In this document: positions 1-6,675 of the stretch, piece after piece
How positions within the stretch are numbered: the first letter of the stretch is position 1
Layout: each line of letters begins with the position of its first letter
Assembly: GCF_018449525.1 (NCBI RefSeq)
Contig: NZ_JAAVUS010000004.1
Location: 62,001 to 126,000 of the forward strand
Direction: 5' to 3'
Source: Bradyrhizobium sp. dw_78
Lineage (GTDB): Bacteria > Pseudomonadota > Alphaproteobacteria > Rhizobiales > Xanthobacteraceae
DNA length: 64,000 bases
Position numbers and translations under genes: made by a program
The notes under the pieces: model-generated
The model's database searches: none
What the model was told of the DNA's origin: nothing
The model's input: only the letters and a program-made list of their open reading frames with translations

Positions 1-471
1 GTTCACGGCCTGCTCCAGGGTAAGGCCCTGAACCGCTTCGCCGTCGATATAGGTGATCAGGTCGCCCGACATGATACCGGCCCTCGCCGCCGGCGTACCG
101 TCCATCGGCGAGACCACCTTGACCAGGCCGTCTTCCATCGTCACCTCGATGCCGAGCCCACCGAACTCGCCCTGGGTGGTCTCCTGCATGTCACGCCAGG
201 ACTGCTCGTTCATGTAGCGCGAATGCGGATCGAGCGACGTGACCATGCCATTGATCGCGCCCTCGACGAGCTTCCCATCGTCGGGCTTTTCGACATAGTC
301 GGTCCTGATCCGCTCGAACACATCGCCGAGCAAGTTCAGTTGTGCGTAAGTGTCGGAGCCGGCCGCAGCCTTGGCGGCATTGATCCAAAACTCGCTCCTG
401 GGCCCACTGACGAGAAGGGTGAGGCACGTACCCGCTAACGCGCCGAGGAAAAAGACGGAATTCTTGCGCAT
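1..471 (-). CDS. S41-family carboxy-terminal processing protease, N-terminal part (cut by window edge)
   Basis: The first 157 codons read MRKNSVFFLGALAG... with a signal-anchor helix (about residues 4-22). A helical region follows (LNLLGDVFERIRTDYVEKPDD, SLDPHSRYM) and then the start of a PDZ domain (GEFGGLGIEVTMEDGLVKVV, GDLITYIDGEAV). This is the layout of CtpA/Prc-type periplasmic serine proteases, which clip C-termini of exported or cell-wall-associated proteins. The Ser/Lys catalytic core lies beyond the window, so activity cannot be judged. The ATG at 469-471 is the first start before the signal helix. The next gene on its 5' side is divergent. Alternative: any PDZ-containing S41 paralogue. 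Confidence 0.85.
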   Translation of the reverse strand, partial: MRKNSVFFLGALAGTCLTLLVSGPRSEFWINAAKAAAGSDTYAQLNLLGDVFERIRTDYVEKPDDGKLVEGAINGMVTSLDPHSRYMNEQSWRDMQETTQGEFGGLGIEVTMEDGLVKVVSPMDGTPAARAGIMSGDLITYIDGEAVQGLTLEQAVN

Positions 472-1095
472 CGTTCGCGAACCTTCTCGTTGTCAGTTGC
501 AGCCGACCGGGGCCGGATAAATTGGGTGAACTCGACCAATAACCTCACAACACCATTCTGGTGTCATTGAGGCTGGAACGCCCTCGCCGCGGAATATTTG
601 ATGTATTTGCGGCTTTAGCAGGGTGAAGCAACCACGATACACGCTCTCGTCCCCCGCCGCACAGCCGAAATCGTGCTTTATGTCGAATTTGTAATTGGCT
701 GGTTCCGACCGCAAGCCGGTCACACGGCTGTCTCAATGACCGAAAGGGATTTTGCCGACAATTTGAGCACCGGCCGACCTCCGGGGTCGGCATCCTTCCC
801 CCGGTAAACCGGACTGCGCGGCTCGATATCCCATGGGATAACGACGTTGAATCAGGACTCGTCTCCGCCGACTCCCGAACGATGCCCTCGCGCCGCCAGC
901 CTCGACCGGCCGAAGCATCCGCAAAACCGACGACCGTCCTGCATGGAGCAGAACGAATCGTCCTCCTAGCGTGATCGCTCGCCTGGAGCCCGTCGATAGC
1001 TGCCATCACAATTTCGGGATGGCGCAAAGGTCACGGACACGATAGGGCAATTTCAACCGCCAACGCCAACAAACAAGCTTTTCCGGGAGAAAACC
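472..1095. other. Intergenic region between divergent ctpA-like gene and hydroxy-acid oxidase gene
   Basis: No convincing gene is visible in about 620 bases. On the minus strand, 493-723 is open for 76 codons from a GTG directly after a stop. It encodes a Cys-containing peptide (C20, C32, C58, C59, C75) with no signal peptide and no recognised domain; it could be a degraded gene end. The segment must hold the divergent promoters of its flanking genes, but no clear -35/-10 pair or operator was recognised. A purine-rich GGGAGAAAACC lies just before the ATG at 1096 and serves as the ribosome site of the plus-strand gene. Confidence 0.4.
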
Positions 1096-2229
1096 ATGAA
1101 CGAAACCACTCCGATCCGGCCGGTGAGGAACATCGAACTCGGCGCCAGTTCCGAGGAATTCCAGAACCTGCATGAATTGGTTCGCAAGGCCCGGGCCCGG
1201 CTCAACCAGAATGCATGGGACTATATCGTCGGTGCGACGGAGACCGAGACCACCCTGCGCCGCAATCGGATGGCGCTTGACGAGATCGCGTTCCGGCCCC
1301 GCGTGCTGCGCAATGTCACCGAGATCGACCCGTCGGTGGAACGATTCGGCCGCAAAATGCGCCTGCCGGTGATGTTGGCGCCGGTCGGGGCGCTGGAAAT
1401 CTTCGATCCGGGCTCCGGTGCCAGCGTGGCGCGCGCCGCCGGAACATTCGGCGCGGCGCATATGCTGAGCTCGGTTTCCGACCCAGGCCTGGAAAAGGTC
1501 GCTGAGGCCGCGCCCGACGCCTTGCGCATGTATCAGCTCTATGTTCGCGGCGACGATGCCTTTGTCGAGGACTGCGTCAGCCGTACGATCAAGAACGGGT
1601 ACAGCGCCTTCTGTCTCACGGTGGACACCGCCCACTACAGCCGCCGCGAGCGCGACATCGCCAAGCGCTATGTGCGCGAAAGCCGCTTGCGCTCCACCGG
1701 CGGCGACTTCCAGAAGGGGCTGGAATGGCGCACCGTGAAGCTGATCAAGGACAAGTTCAAGATTCCGCTGGTCATCAAGGGAGTCGCGACCGCGGAAGAC
1801 GCCAGGATCGCGGTCGATCACGGGGTCGAATGGATCTACGTGTCCAATCACGGCGGACGCCAGCTCGATCACGGCCGCGGCTCGATGCATGTGCTGCCGG
1901 AGATCGCCACAGCCGTCGCCGGCCGCGCCAAGATCATGGTCGACGGCTCATTCTGCCGCGGCACCGATATCGTCAAGGCGATCATCATGGGCGCCGATCT
2001 CGTCGGCATCGGCCGCCTGCAATGCTGGGCGCTTGCCGCCGCAGGCGAGAGCGGCGTATTGCGGATGCTTGAGCTGCTTGAAGACGAAGTGATCCGCTGC
2101 CTCGGACTGCTCGGGGTGAAGAATTTCGCCGAACTCGACAAATCCTATCTGCATGCGGCGACGCCGGCCAGTCTACCGCACGTCTTCAGCGCCTTCCCGC
2201 TGTTGGAGATCGAGCCGTATCACTATTGA
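1096..2229 (+). CDS. FMN-dependent alpha-hydroxy-acid oxidase/dehydrogenase (lactate/glycolate oxidase family)
   Basis: 377 residues, the usual length for the FMN (S)-2-hydroxy-acid oxidase family, folding as one TIM barrel. Catalytic signatures are present: VIKGV with the FMN lysine K228, SNHGGRQLD with the active-site base H252 and substrate-carboxylate arginine R255, then MVDGSFCRGTDIVKA and GADLVGIGR for the FMN phosphate. It oxidises a 2-hydroxy acid to a 2-keto acid. Whether the substrate is lactate, glycolate or mandelate, and whether the acceptor is O2 or quinone, cannot be read from sequence. The ATG follows a good GGGAGAAAACC ribosome site. The HAD gene starts about 18 bases after its stop, suggesting cotranscription. 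Confidence 0.88.
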   Translation: MNETTPIRPVRNIELGASSEEFQNLHELVRKARARLNQNAWDYIVGATETETTLRRNRMALDEIAFRPRVLRNVTEIDPSVERFGRKMRLPVMLAPVGALEIFDPGSGASVARAAGTFGAAHMLSSVSDPGLEKVAEAAPDALRMYQLYVRGDDAFVEDCVSRTIKNGYSAFCLTVDTAHYSRRERDIAKRYVRESRLRSTGGDFQKGLEWRTVKLIKDKFKIPLVIKGVATAEDARIAVDHGVEWIYVSNHGGRQLDHGRGSMHVLPEIATAVAGRAKIMVDGSFCRGTDIVKAIIMGADLVGIGRLQCWALAAAGESGVLRMLELLEDEVIRCLGLLGVKNFAELDKSYLHAATPASLPHVFSAFPLLEIEPYHY

Positions 2230-2246
2230 GGACGACGCTGCCTACG

Positions 2247-2876
2247 ATGACCCTGCCCGCACTCGTTCCCGGCACCGCCGACGCACTTTTGTTCGATCTC
2301 GGACGTGTGGTCATCGATATTGACTTCAACAACACGCTGGCATGCTGGGCCGGGCACGCCGGTTGCGAGCCCGCCCGTCTCATCGACCGGTTTGCGCACG
2401 ACGAAGCCTACAAGCGTCACGAGACCGGCGAGATCGGCGACGCCGAATTCTTTGCCGCGCTGCGGGCCTCGCTCGGCATCGGAATATCGGACGCCCAGTT
2501 TCTGGAAGGCTGGAACGCGATTTTCGCCGGCGAGATGCCGGGGATCGCCGCGCTGCTCGAACGCGCGGCAAAACGCCTGCCGCTTTACGCCTTCTCCAAC
2601 ACCAACCCTTCTCACGTCGCGCATTTCACCGGGGCCTACACCACCGTGCTCGGCCATTTCCGCGAAATCTTCCTGTCGTCCACGATCGGGCTTCGAAAAC
2701 CTGACGCGGCCGCCTATGATCATGTGGTGAGAGCGATCGGCGTGCCGGCGGAGCGCATCGTCTTCTTCGACGATCTTGCCGAGAATATCGAGGGCGCGCG
2801 GGCGCGAGGCCTCCATGCTATTCAGGTGAGGTCGTCCGACGACGTGGCGCGCGCACTTGCCGCGCTCGATATCTGA
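2247..2876 (+). CDS. HAD-superfamily hydrolase, YihX-like (subfamily IA)
   Basis: About 209 residues. Motif I is LLFDLGRVVIDIDF near the N-terminus, followed by a cap helix region (HETGEIGDAEFFAAL). Motif II is AFSNTNPSH, motif III is GLRKPDAAAYDHV and motif IV is VFFDDLAENIEGARARG. This pattern closely matches E. coli YihX, a sugar-phosphate phosphatase (alpha-D-glucose-1-phosphate), including the FDLG variant of the DxD motif; the substrate here is inferred only. The ATG at 2247 is preferred; a TTG seven codons earlier overlaps the oxidase stop. moeA follows after about 23 bases, so the genes may share a transcript, though no functional link to molybdenum cofactor is evident. Confidence 0.85.
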   Translation: MTLPALVPGTADALLFDLGRVVIDIDFNNTLACWAGHAGCEPARLIDRFAHDEAYKRHETGEIGDAEFFAALRASLGIGISDAQFLEGWNAIFAGEMPGIAALLERAAKRLPLYAFSNTNPSHVAHFTGAYTTVLGHFREIFLSSTIGLRKPDAAAYDHVVRAIGVPAERIVFFDDLAENIEGARARGLHAIQVRSSDDVARALAALDI

Positions 2877-2899
2877 GGTCGGGATTTGGGAGTGTTGCC

Positions 2900-4111
2900 G
2901 TGGCATTGATGCCGGTCGCCGATGCGTTGTCCGCGATCCTCGCGGGCGCTGAGCCGTTGCCTGAGGAAATGGTCGCGCTGGACGCGGCCTATCATCGCGT
3001 GCTCGCGCGCGACCTCGCGGCGTTGCGCACCCAGCCGCCGCAGGCGATGTCGGCGATGGACGGCTATGCGGTGCGTTCGGCTGACGCCGCGCAGGCGGGC
3101 ACGCGGCTCGACGTGATCGGCGAAGTCGCGGCCGGACGTCCCTTCGATCGCGCGATTGGTCCGGGCGAGGCGGTCCGGATTTTTACCGGCGGCGTGATTC
3201 CTGAAGGCGCCGACGCCGTCGTCATCCAGGAGAATACCAGGGTGGAGGGCTCCCGCATCGCCATCACCGAGGCGGCGGCGCCGGGCCGGCATATCCGTCC
3301 CGCGGGTGTCGATTTCAACACCGGCGACATGCTGCTGCAGGGCGGTTCCCGCCTTACCGATCGCGATCTCTCGCTCGCGGCCGGCATGAACTATCCGGAG
3401 CTCGCCGTGTATCGCCGGCCGAAGGTCGCGGTGCTCGCCACCGGCGATGAACTGGTGATGCCGGGATCGCAGCCCGCTCCCGGGCAGATCGTCTATTCCA
3501 ACGGCTATGCGCTGCGGGCGCTGGCCCGCGCCGAAGGCGCCGACACCATCGACCTCGGCATCGCCGCCGATACGCTCGAGGCCACCACGCAAGGTATCCG
3601 CCGCGCACGCGACAGCGGCGCCGATATTCTGGTCACCACCGGCGGCGCTTCCGTGGGCGACCATGATCTGGTCAAGCAATCGCTGGAGGCCGAAGGCGTC
3701 GAGATGGCGTTCTGGCGGATCGCGATGCGCCCGGGCAAACCGATGATGCATGGACGGCTCGGCGCCATGCGCGTGATCGGCCTGCCCGGCAATCCCGTGT
3801 CGTCCTATGTCTGCGGCTTCCTGTTTCTGGTGCCGTTGATTCGCAGCCTGTCCGGCCGATCGACCATCCATCACGCGATCGAAACCGCGGTACTGGGCCG
3901 CGACCTTCGCATCAACGATCAACGCGAAGACTATCTGCGCGCCCGCCTCGAGGAACGCCCCGACGGCGCGCTGATCGCAACGCCGGTCAATCATCAGGAT
4001 AGTTCGCTGCTCGGAAATCTCGCGGCGGCAAAGGCCCTCGTGATACGTGCGCCGTTCGCAGCGGCCGCCACGGCCGGCTCTCCCTGCAACATCCTCCGGC
4101 TTCCGCTCTGA
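2900..4111 (+). CDS. moeA: Molybdopterin molybdotransferase MoeA
   Basis: 403 residues, full length for MoeA. It inserts molybdate into adenylylated molybdopterin in the last step of Mo-cofactor synthesis in the cytoplasm. The hallmarks appear in order: AMDGYAV near residue 55, GEVAAGRPF, RIFTGGVIPEGADAVVIQE, a linker, then the MoaB/Mog-like domain with VAVLATGDELV, VYSNGYAL, TTGGASVGDHDLV, RPGKPMMHG and GLPGNPVSSYV. Translation starts at GTG 2900, giving (M)ALMPVADAL typical of relatives; an ATG three codons on is the alternative. In related Rhizobiales moeA usually follows trpC-moaC; here it follows a HAD gene instead. Confidence 0.95.
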   Translation: MALMPVADALSAILAGAEPLPEEMVALDAAYHRVLARDLAALRTQPPQAMSAMDGYAVRSADAAQAGTRLDVIGEVAAGRPFDRAIGPGEAVRIFTGGVIPEGADAVVIQENTRVEGSRIAITEAAAPGRHIRPAGVDFNTGDMLLQGGSRLTDRDLSLAAGMNYPELAVYRRPKVAVLATGDELVMPGSQPAPGQIVYSNGYALRALARAEGADTIDLGIAADTLEATTQGIRRARDSGADILVTTGGASVGDHDLVKQSLEAEGVEMAFWRIAMRPGKPMMHGRLGAMRVIGLPGNPVSSYVCGFLFLVPLIRSLSGRSTIHHAIETAVLGRDLRINDQREDYLRARLEERPDGALIATPVNHQDSSLLGNLAAAKALVIRAPFAAAATAGSPCNILRLPL

Positions 4112-4173
4112 ACCGAACTAAAAAAGCCTGCCGGCCGAAACCGATCGCGTTCACCGGAAATTAACTGGTTGCG

Positions 4174-4188
4174 GAACACATATCGAAC
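4174..4188 (+). promoter_or_regulatory. LexA operator (SOS box) upstream of lexA
   Basis: GAACACATATCGAAC is an exact GAAC-N7-GAAC direct repeat, the established LexA operator of Alphaproteobacteria. It lies about 122 bases before the lexA ATG, just upstream of an AT-rich ATATAG that could be part of the -10, so bound LexA would block its own promoter. Confidence 0.85.
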
Positions 4189-4310
4189 ATATAGTGTCCG
4201 TTCATGATTTGTTTCGAGTACGAATGTCTGCAAATGGGGGTTTGAACTCCCGATTGTCTGACTCGGATGTCTCGGAATCGAACGACGCCCATCAAGGGGG
4301 ACTGCTCGAG

Positions 4311-5012
4311 ATGCTCACACGCAAACAGTATGAACTTCTGCGTTTCATCAATGAACGGCTGAAAGAAGCTGGCGTACCGCCCTCCTTCGACGAGATGAAG
4401 GATGCACTGGACCTGCGTTCGAAGTCGGGCATCCACCGCCTTATCACCGCGCTGGAAGAGCGCGGCTTCATTCGCCGGCTGCCCAATCGCGCCCGCGCCA
4501 TCGAGGTCATCAAGCTGCCGGAGCTTGCCGGCAATGGCGGCGGCAACCGCCGTGGCTTCACGCCCAGCGTCATCGAAGGCACGCTTGGCAAGGTTCGTAG
4601 CAGTGCCGGTTTCGAAAATGACGGCGAGCGTCCGGTCGCGGTGCCGGTGATGGGCCGCATCGCGGCGGGCACGCCGATCGAGGCGTTGCAGACTCGCAGC
4701 CACACCATCAGCGTGCCGCCGGACATGCTGGGTTCCGGCGAGCATTACGCGCTTGAGGTGCGCGGCGACTCGATGATCGATGCCGGCATCCTGGACGGCG
4801 ACATGGCGCTGATCCAGCGCAACGAAACCGCTGATACCGGCGACATCGTGGTGGCGCTGATCGACGACGAGGAAGCAACGCTGAAGCGCTTCCGCCGCCG
4901 CGGCGCCTCGATCGCGCTTGAGCCCGCCAACACTTCCTACGAAGTTCGCATTCTGCCTCCGAACCGGGTGAAGATTCAGGGCAAGCTGATCGGTCTTTAT
5001 CGGAAGTATTGA
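4311..5012 (+). CDS. lexA: SOS repressor LexA
   Basis: 233 residues with the alphaproteobacterial layout. The N-terminal winged helix-turn-helix runs from [17 protein letters not shown] through [21 protein letters not shown] longer linker follows, then the S24 autoprotease domain. The cleavage bond is A119-G120 in GRIAAGTP, the nucleophile is S154 in RGDSMIDAG and the general base is K192 in EATLKRF, so RecA-stimulated self-cleavage should be intact. The start is the ATG preceded by AAGGGGGA; upstream in-frame ATGs add 39 residues not found in LexA. An SOS box in its leader predicts autoregulation, and two further boxes occur at 33.8 kb. Confidence 0.96.
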   Translation: MLTRKQYELLRFINERLKEAGVPPSFDEMKDALDLRSKSGIHRLITALEERGFIRRLPNRARAIEVIKLPELAGNGGGNRRGFTPSVIEGTLGKVRSSAGFENDGERPVAVPVMGRIAAGTPIEALQTRSHTISVPPDMLGSGEHYALEVRGDSMIDAGILDGDMALIQRNETADTGDIVVALIDDEEATLKRFRRRGASIALEPANTSYEVRILPPNRVKIQGKLIGLYRKY

Positions 5013-5207
5013 CCAGCAGCGCTCCAACGTCGTGCAGCCGGTTCCGGTAGGGCAGCCGCTCAGTTATGCAAGAGTCTGATTATCCAGCCTTGGTTGATAG
5101 TCTTTCGCTCTTTCCTGCAATTATCAAACCCCTCCTCCGGGCCTAGCTCCTCGGCAGAAGACGCGAAGCTGATGGCTTCGCGATCTCGCCAACGAAAAGA
5201 GGAGAGC

Positions 5208-5420
5208 ATGATGCGCAAGACTATTTTAACCACTCTGGGCGCCGCCTTGATTGCAGTGTCCACCGTCCAGGTCGCCGCGGCGGCTGCACAACATCGCCAT
5301 ACCGGCAAGGCAGAGCGCCCCGCGACGAGCGAGCAGTTTCGCAACGCCAACAACTCCGTCGCCCCATCAACTCAGTCGGGCTGGAGTTATAGCGGATACT
5401 CTGCGCCCGCCGGTCGCTGA
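5208..5420 (+). CDS. Small secreted protein of unknown function
   Basis: 70 codons beginning ATG ATG after an excellent AAAGAGGAGAGC ribosome site. Residues 1-27 form a signal peptide (MMRKTILTTLGAALIAVSTV then an alanine-rich cleavage region). The mature part of about 43 residues is hydrophilic (QHRHTGKAERPATSEQFRNA...) and ends in a Ser/Tyr/Gly-rich tail. No domain is recognised. The gene has its own strong intrinsic terminator and so forms a single-gene unit; expression appears independent of lexA. It is probably exported to the periplasm. Confidence 0.7.
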   Translation: MMRKTILTTLGAALIAVSTVQVAAAAAQHRHTGKAERPATSEQFRNANNSVAPSTQSGWSYSGYSAPAGR

Positions 5421-5436
5421 CAGGCTCTGGGCCGAC

Positions 5437-5469
5437 AAAAGCCCCGGCGATTTCGCCGGGGCTTTTTTG
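5437..5469 (+). terminator. Rho-independent terminator after small secreted protein gene
   Basis: GCCCCGGCGA/TTTCGCCGGGGC forms a GC-rich perfect stem with a short loop, preceded by AAAA and followed by a run of six T. It sits 17 bases after the stop codon, so it could act in both directions. Confidence 0.9.
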
Positions 5470-5638
5470 TTCCCAAAAATCCACGGCCGTTGCTGAACAT
5501 AATTGTGATTGTGCGCACCGGCTTCAGCCGCACAATTGCCTACAACCGGGCGGAGGTTTGGGGTCTAGTGTCTACTCTGATAGAGGCCTGCGCCTCTAGC
5601 GGGCGCGGGTTGGCTATCTCGAAAGAGGAGCAATCCCG

Positions 5639-6058
5639 ATGTGTGACTATAGTCTGCACGCTGTGGCGTCGCGCCCCGCCCAGGTTGGAGAGACCTTGAT
5701 CAGCACTACATTCCGCGGGACTTCGACGCGCGGTTTCGCGTCCGAAAGCGAGCCCGAAGTAGCGATCTGCATGCTACCCGGAACCGAGTTGGCGTTCACG
5801 GAAGACGTCAAATACGACAACAGGTGGATTTGGACAAAATCGGTCAAATTTAGAGTAGGGAAGTTCGGCGTCGTCGATCCGAACACCCCTCATCGCCATC
5901 ACGATGCGATCGAATTTCCGGACGGCAGCCGGGTCATGGTCACGCAGCTCTGCGAAGGGCAGCGGGCGACCGTGCTGCAATTGCCGGTGGTTCACCGCAC
6001 TGCTGAACCGGCGCAGCCCGTCGGCGCAAACACCGCAACCTCGGTCCCCATTGCCTGA
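5639..6058 (+). CDS. Conserved hypothetical protein, MCDYSLHA type
   Basis: 139 residues beginning MCDYSLHAVASRPAQVGE after the ribosome site GAAAGAGGAGCAATCCCG. I recognise the opening as that of a hypothetical family common in Bradyrhizobium relatives; no function is known to me. There is no signal peptide or membrane segment. The central part is beta-rich with a His-rich turn (NTPHRHHDAIEF, residues about 82-93) and a lone later Cys, so a metal-binding or cupin-like role is conceivable but unproven. The C-terminal 25 residues are low complexity. A GC-rich hairpin follows the stop. Confidence 0.7.
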   Translation: MCDYSLHAVASRPAQVGETLISTTFRGTSTRGFASESEPEVAICMLPGTELAFTEDVKYDNRWIWTKSVKFRVGKFGVVDPNTPHRHHDAIEFPDGSRVMVTQLCEGQRATVLQLPVVHRTAEPAQPVGANTATSVPIA

Positions 6059-6084
6059 AACGATCGGGGCCTGAAACCATCGGC

Positions 6085-6115
6085 GCTTCCCGCCGGCTTC
6101 GCGGCCGGCGGAAGC
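6085..6115 (+). terminator. GC-rich hairpin, possible weak terminator
   Basis: GCTTCCCGCCGGC-TTCGCG-GCCGGCGGAAGC is a near-perfect inverted repeat 27 bases after the preceding stop. No T-run follows, so it is a weak intrinsic terminator or an mRNA-stabilising stem. Confidence 0.4.
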
Positions 6116-6169
6116 CTGATTACGGCGCCAGTGGATAGTACCTGCACCGAATCGCGGGAGTGGTTGTTT

Positions 6170-6385
6170 GTGGCTCATCGGGATGATGCGCGGGCGGACA
6201 ACGCACGGGCAAAGGAACTGAATAATCTAAGGCTGGCGCTGGCGACATTCGCCTTGCAGCTCGAAGCTTTCGAAATGCGCGTGAGCGCGGCATCCCTTGC
6301 AACATCTCTTGGCGTGGAGAGGGAGGGTCTGCCTCCCGACGGCGCCGTCGGGCCGCCGAAGGAGACGATGATTGGTCGTCAATAA
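6170..6385 (+). CDS. Small hypothetical protein, helical
   Basis: 71 codons from a GTG with GGGAG nine bases upstream, encoding (M)AHRDDARADNARAKELNNL followed by an Ala/Leu-rich amphipathic helix (LRLALATFALQLEAFEMR). No signal peptide and no domain recognised. It overlaps the next small gene by 14 bases in another frame, which suggests translational coupling. A longer reading from GTG 6131 is possible but has no ribosome site. Function unknown; moderate confidence that it is translated. Confidence 0.5.
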   Translation: MAHRDDARADNARAKELNNLRLALATFALQLEAFEMRVSAASLATSLGVEREGLPPDGAVGPPKETMIGRQ

Positions 6386-6620
6386 AGTCACCTGGCAACA
6401 AGTCGGGCGCGTGATGGAGCCGGGCCGATACATCTTCAAATTCGGCTGGCTCACCGTCACGGCGGAAGACCTCGCGGTCTGGAAGCGATTCCCCACCGCT
6501 GCGTTTACGCTGGTCAGGACGCCGGCGATGGGAGCCGACGAAGCCGACGAGGAACTGCATCTCGGCGCCTTCGAGGTGCGCGAACAATCCTCGGCAGAGT
6601 CCTCGACCGGCGAGAGGTGA
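6372..6620 (+). CDS. Small conserved hypothetical protein
   Basis: 82 residues starting at TTG 6372 behind AAGGAG; the internal ATG giving MEPGRYIF is the fallback start. The protein is soluble, with an aromatic beta-rich first half (VTWQQVGRVMEPGRYIFKFG, WLTVTAEDLAVWKRFP) and an acidic tail. The compact VMEPGRYIFKFGWLTVT segment looks like a real small fold. No function is known. It lies tail-to-tail with comEC, 55 bases from its stop, and overlaps the gene before it. Confidence 0.6.
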   Translation: MVVNKVTWQQVGRVMEPGRYIFKFGWLTVTAEDLAVWKRFPTAAFTLVRTPAMGADEADEELHLGAFEVREQSSAESSTGER

Positions 6621-6675
6621 CGAGATGCGGCGCTCTCCGCCCATGGCGGACAGCAGCGCTGTCGCCTGAACGGGC

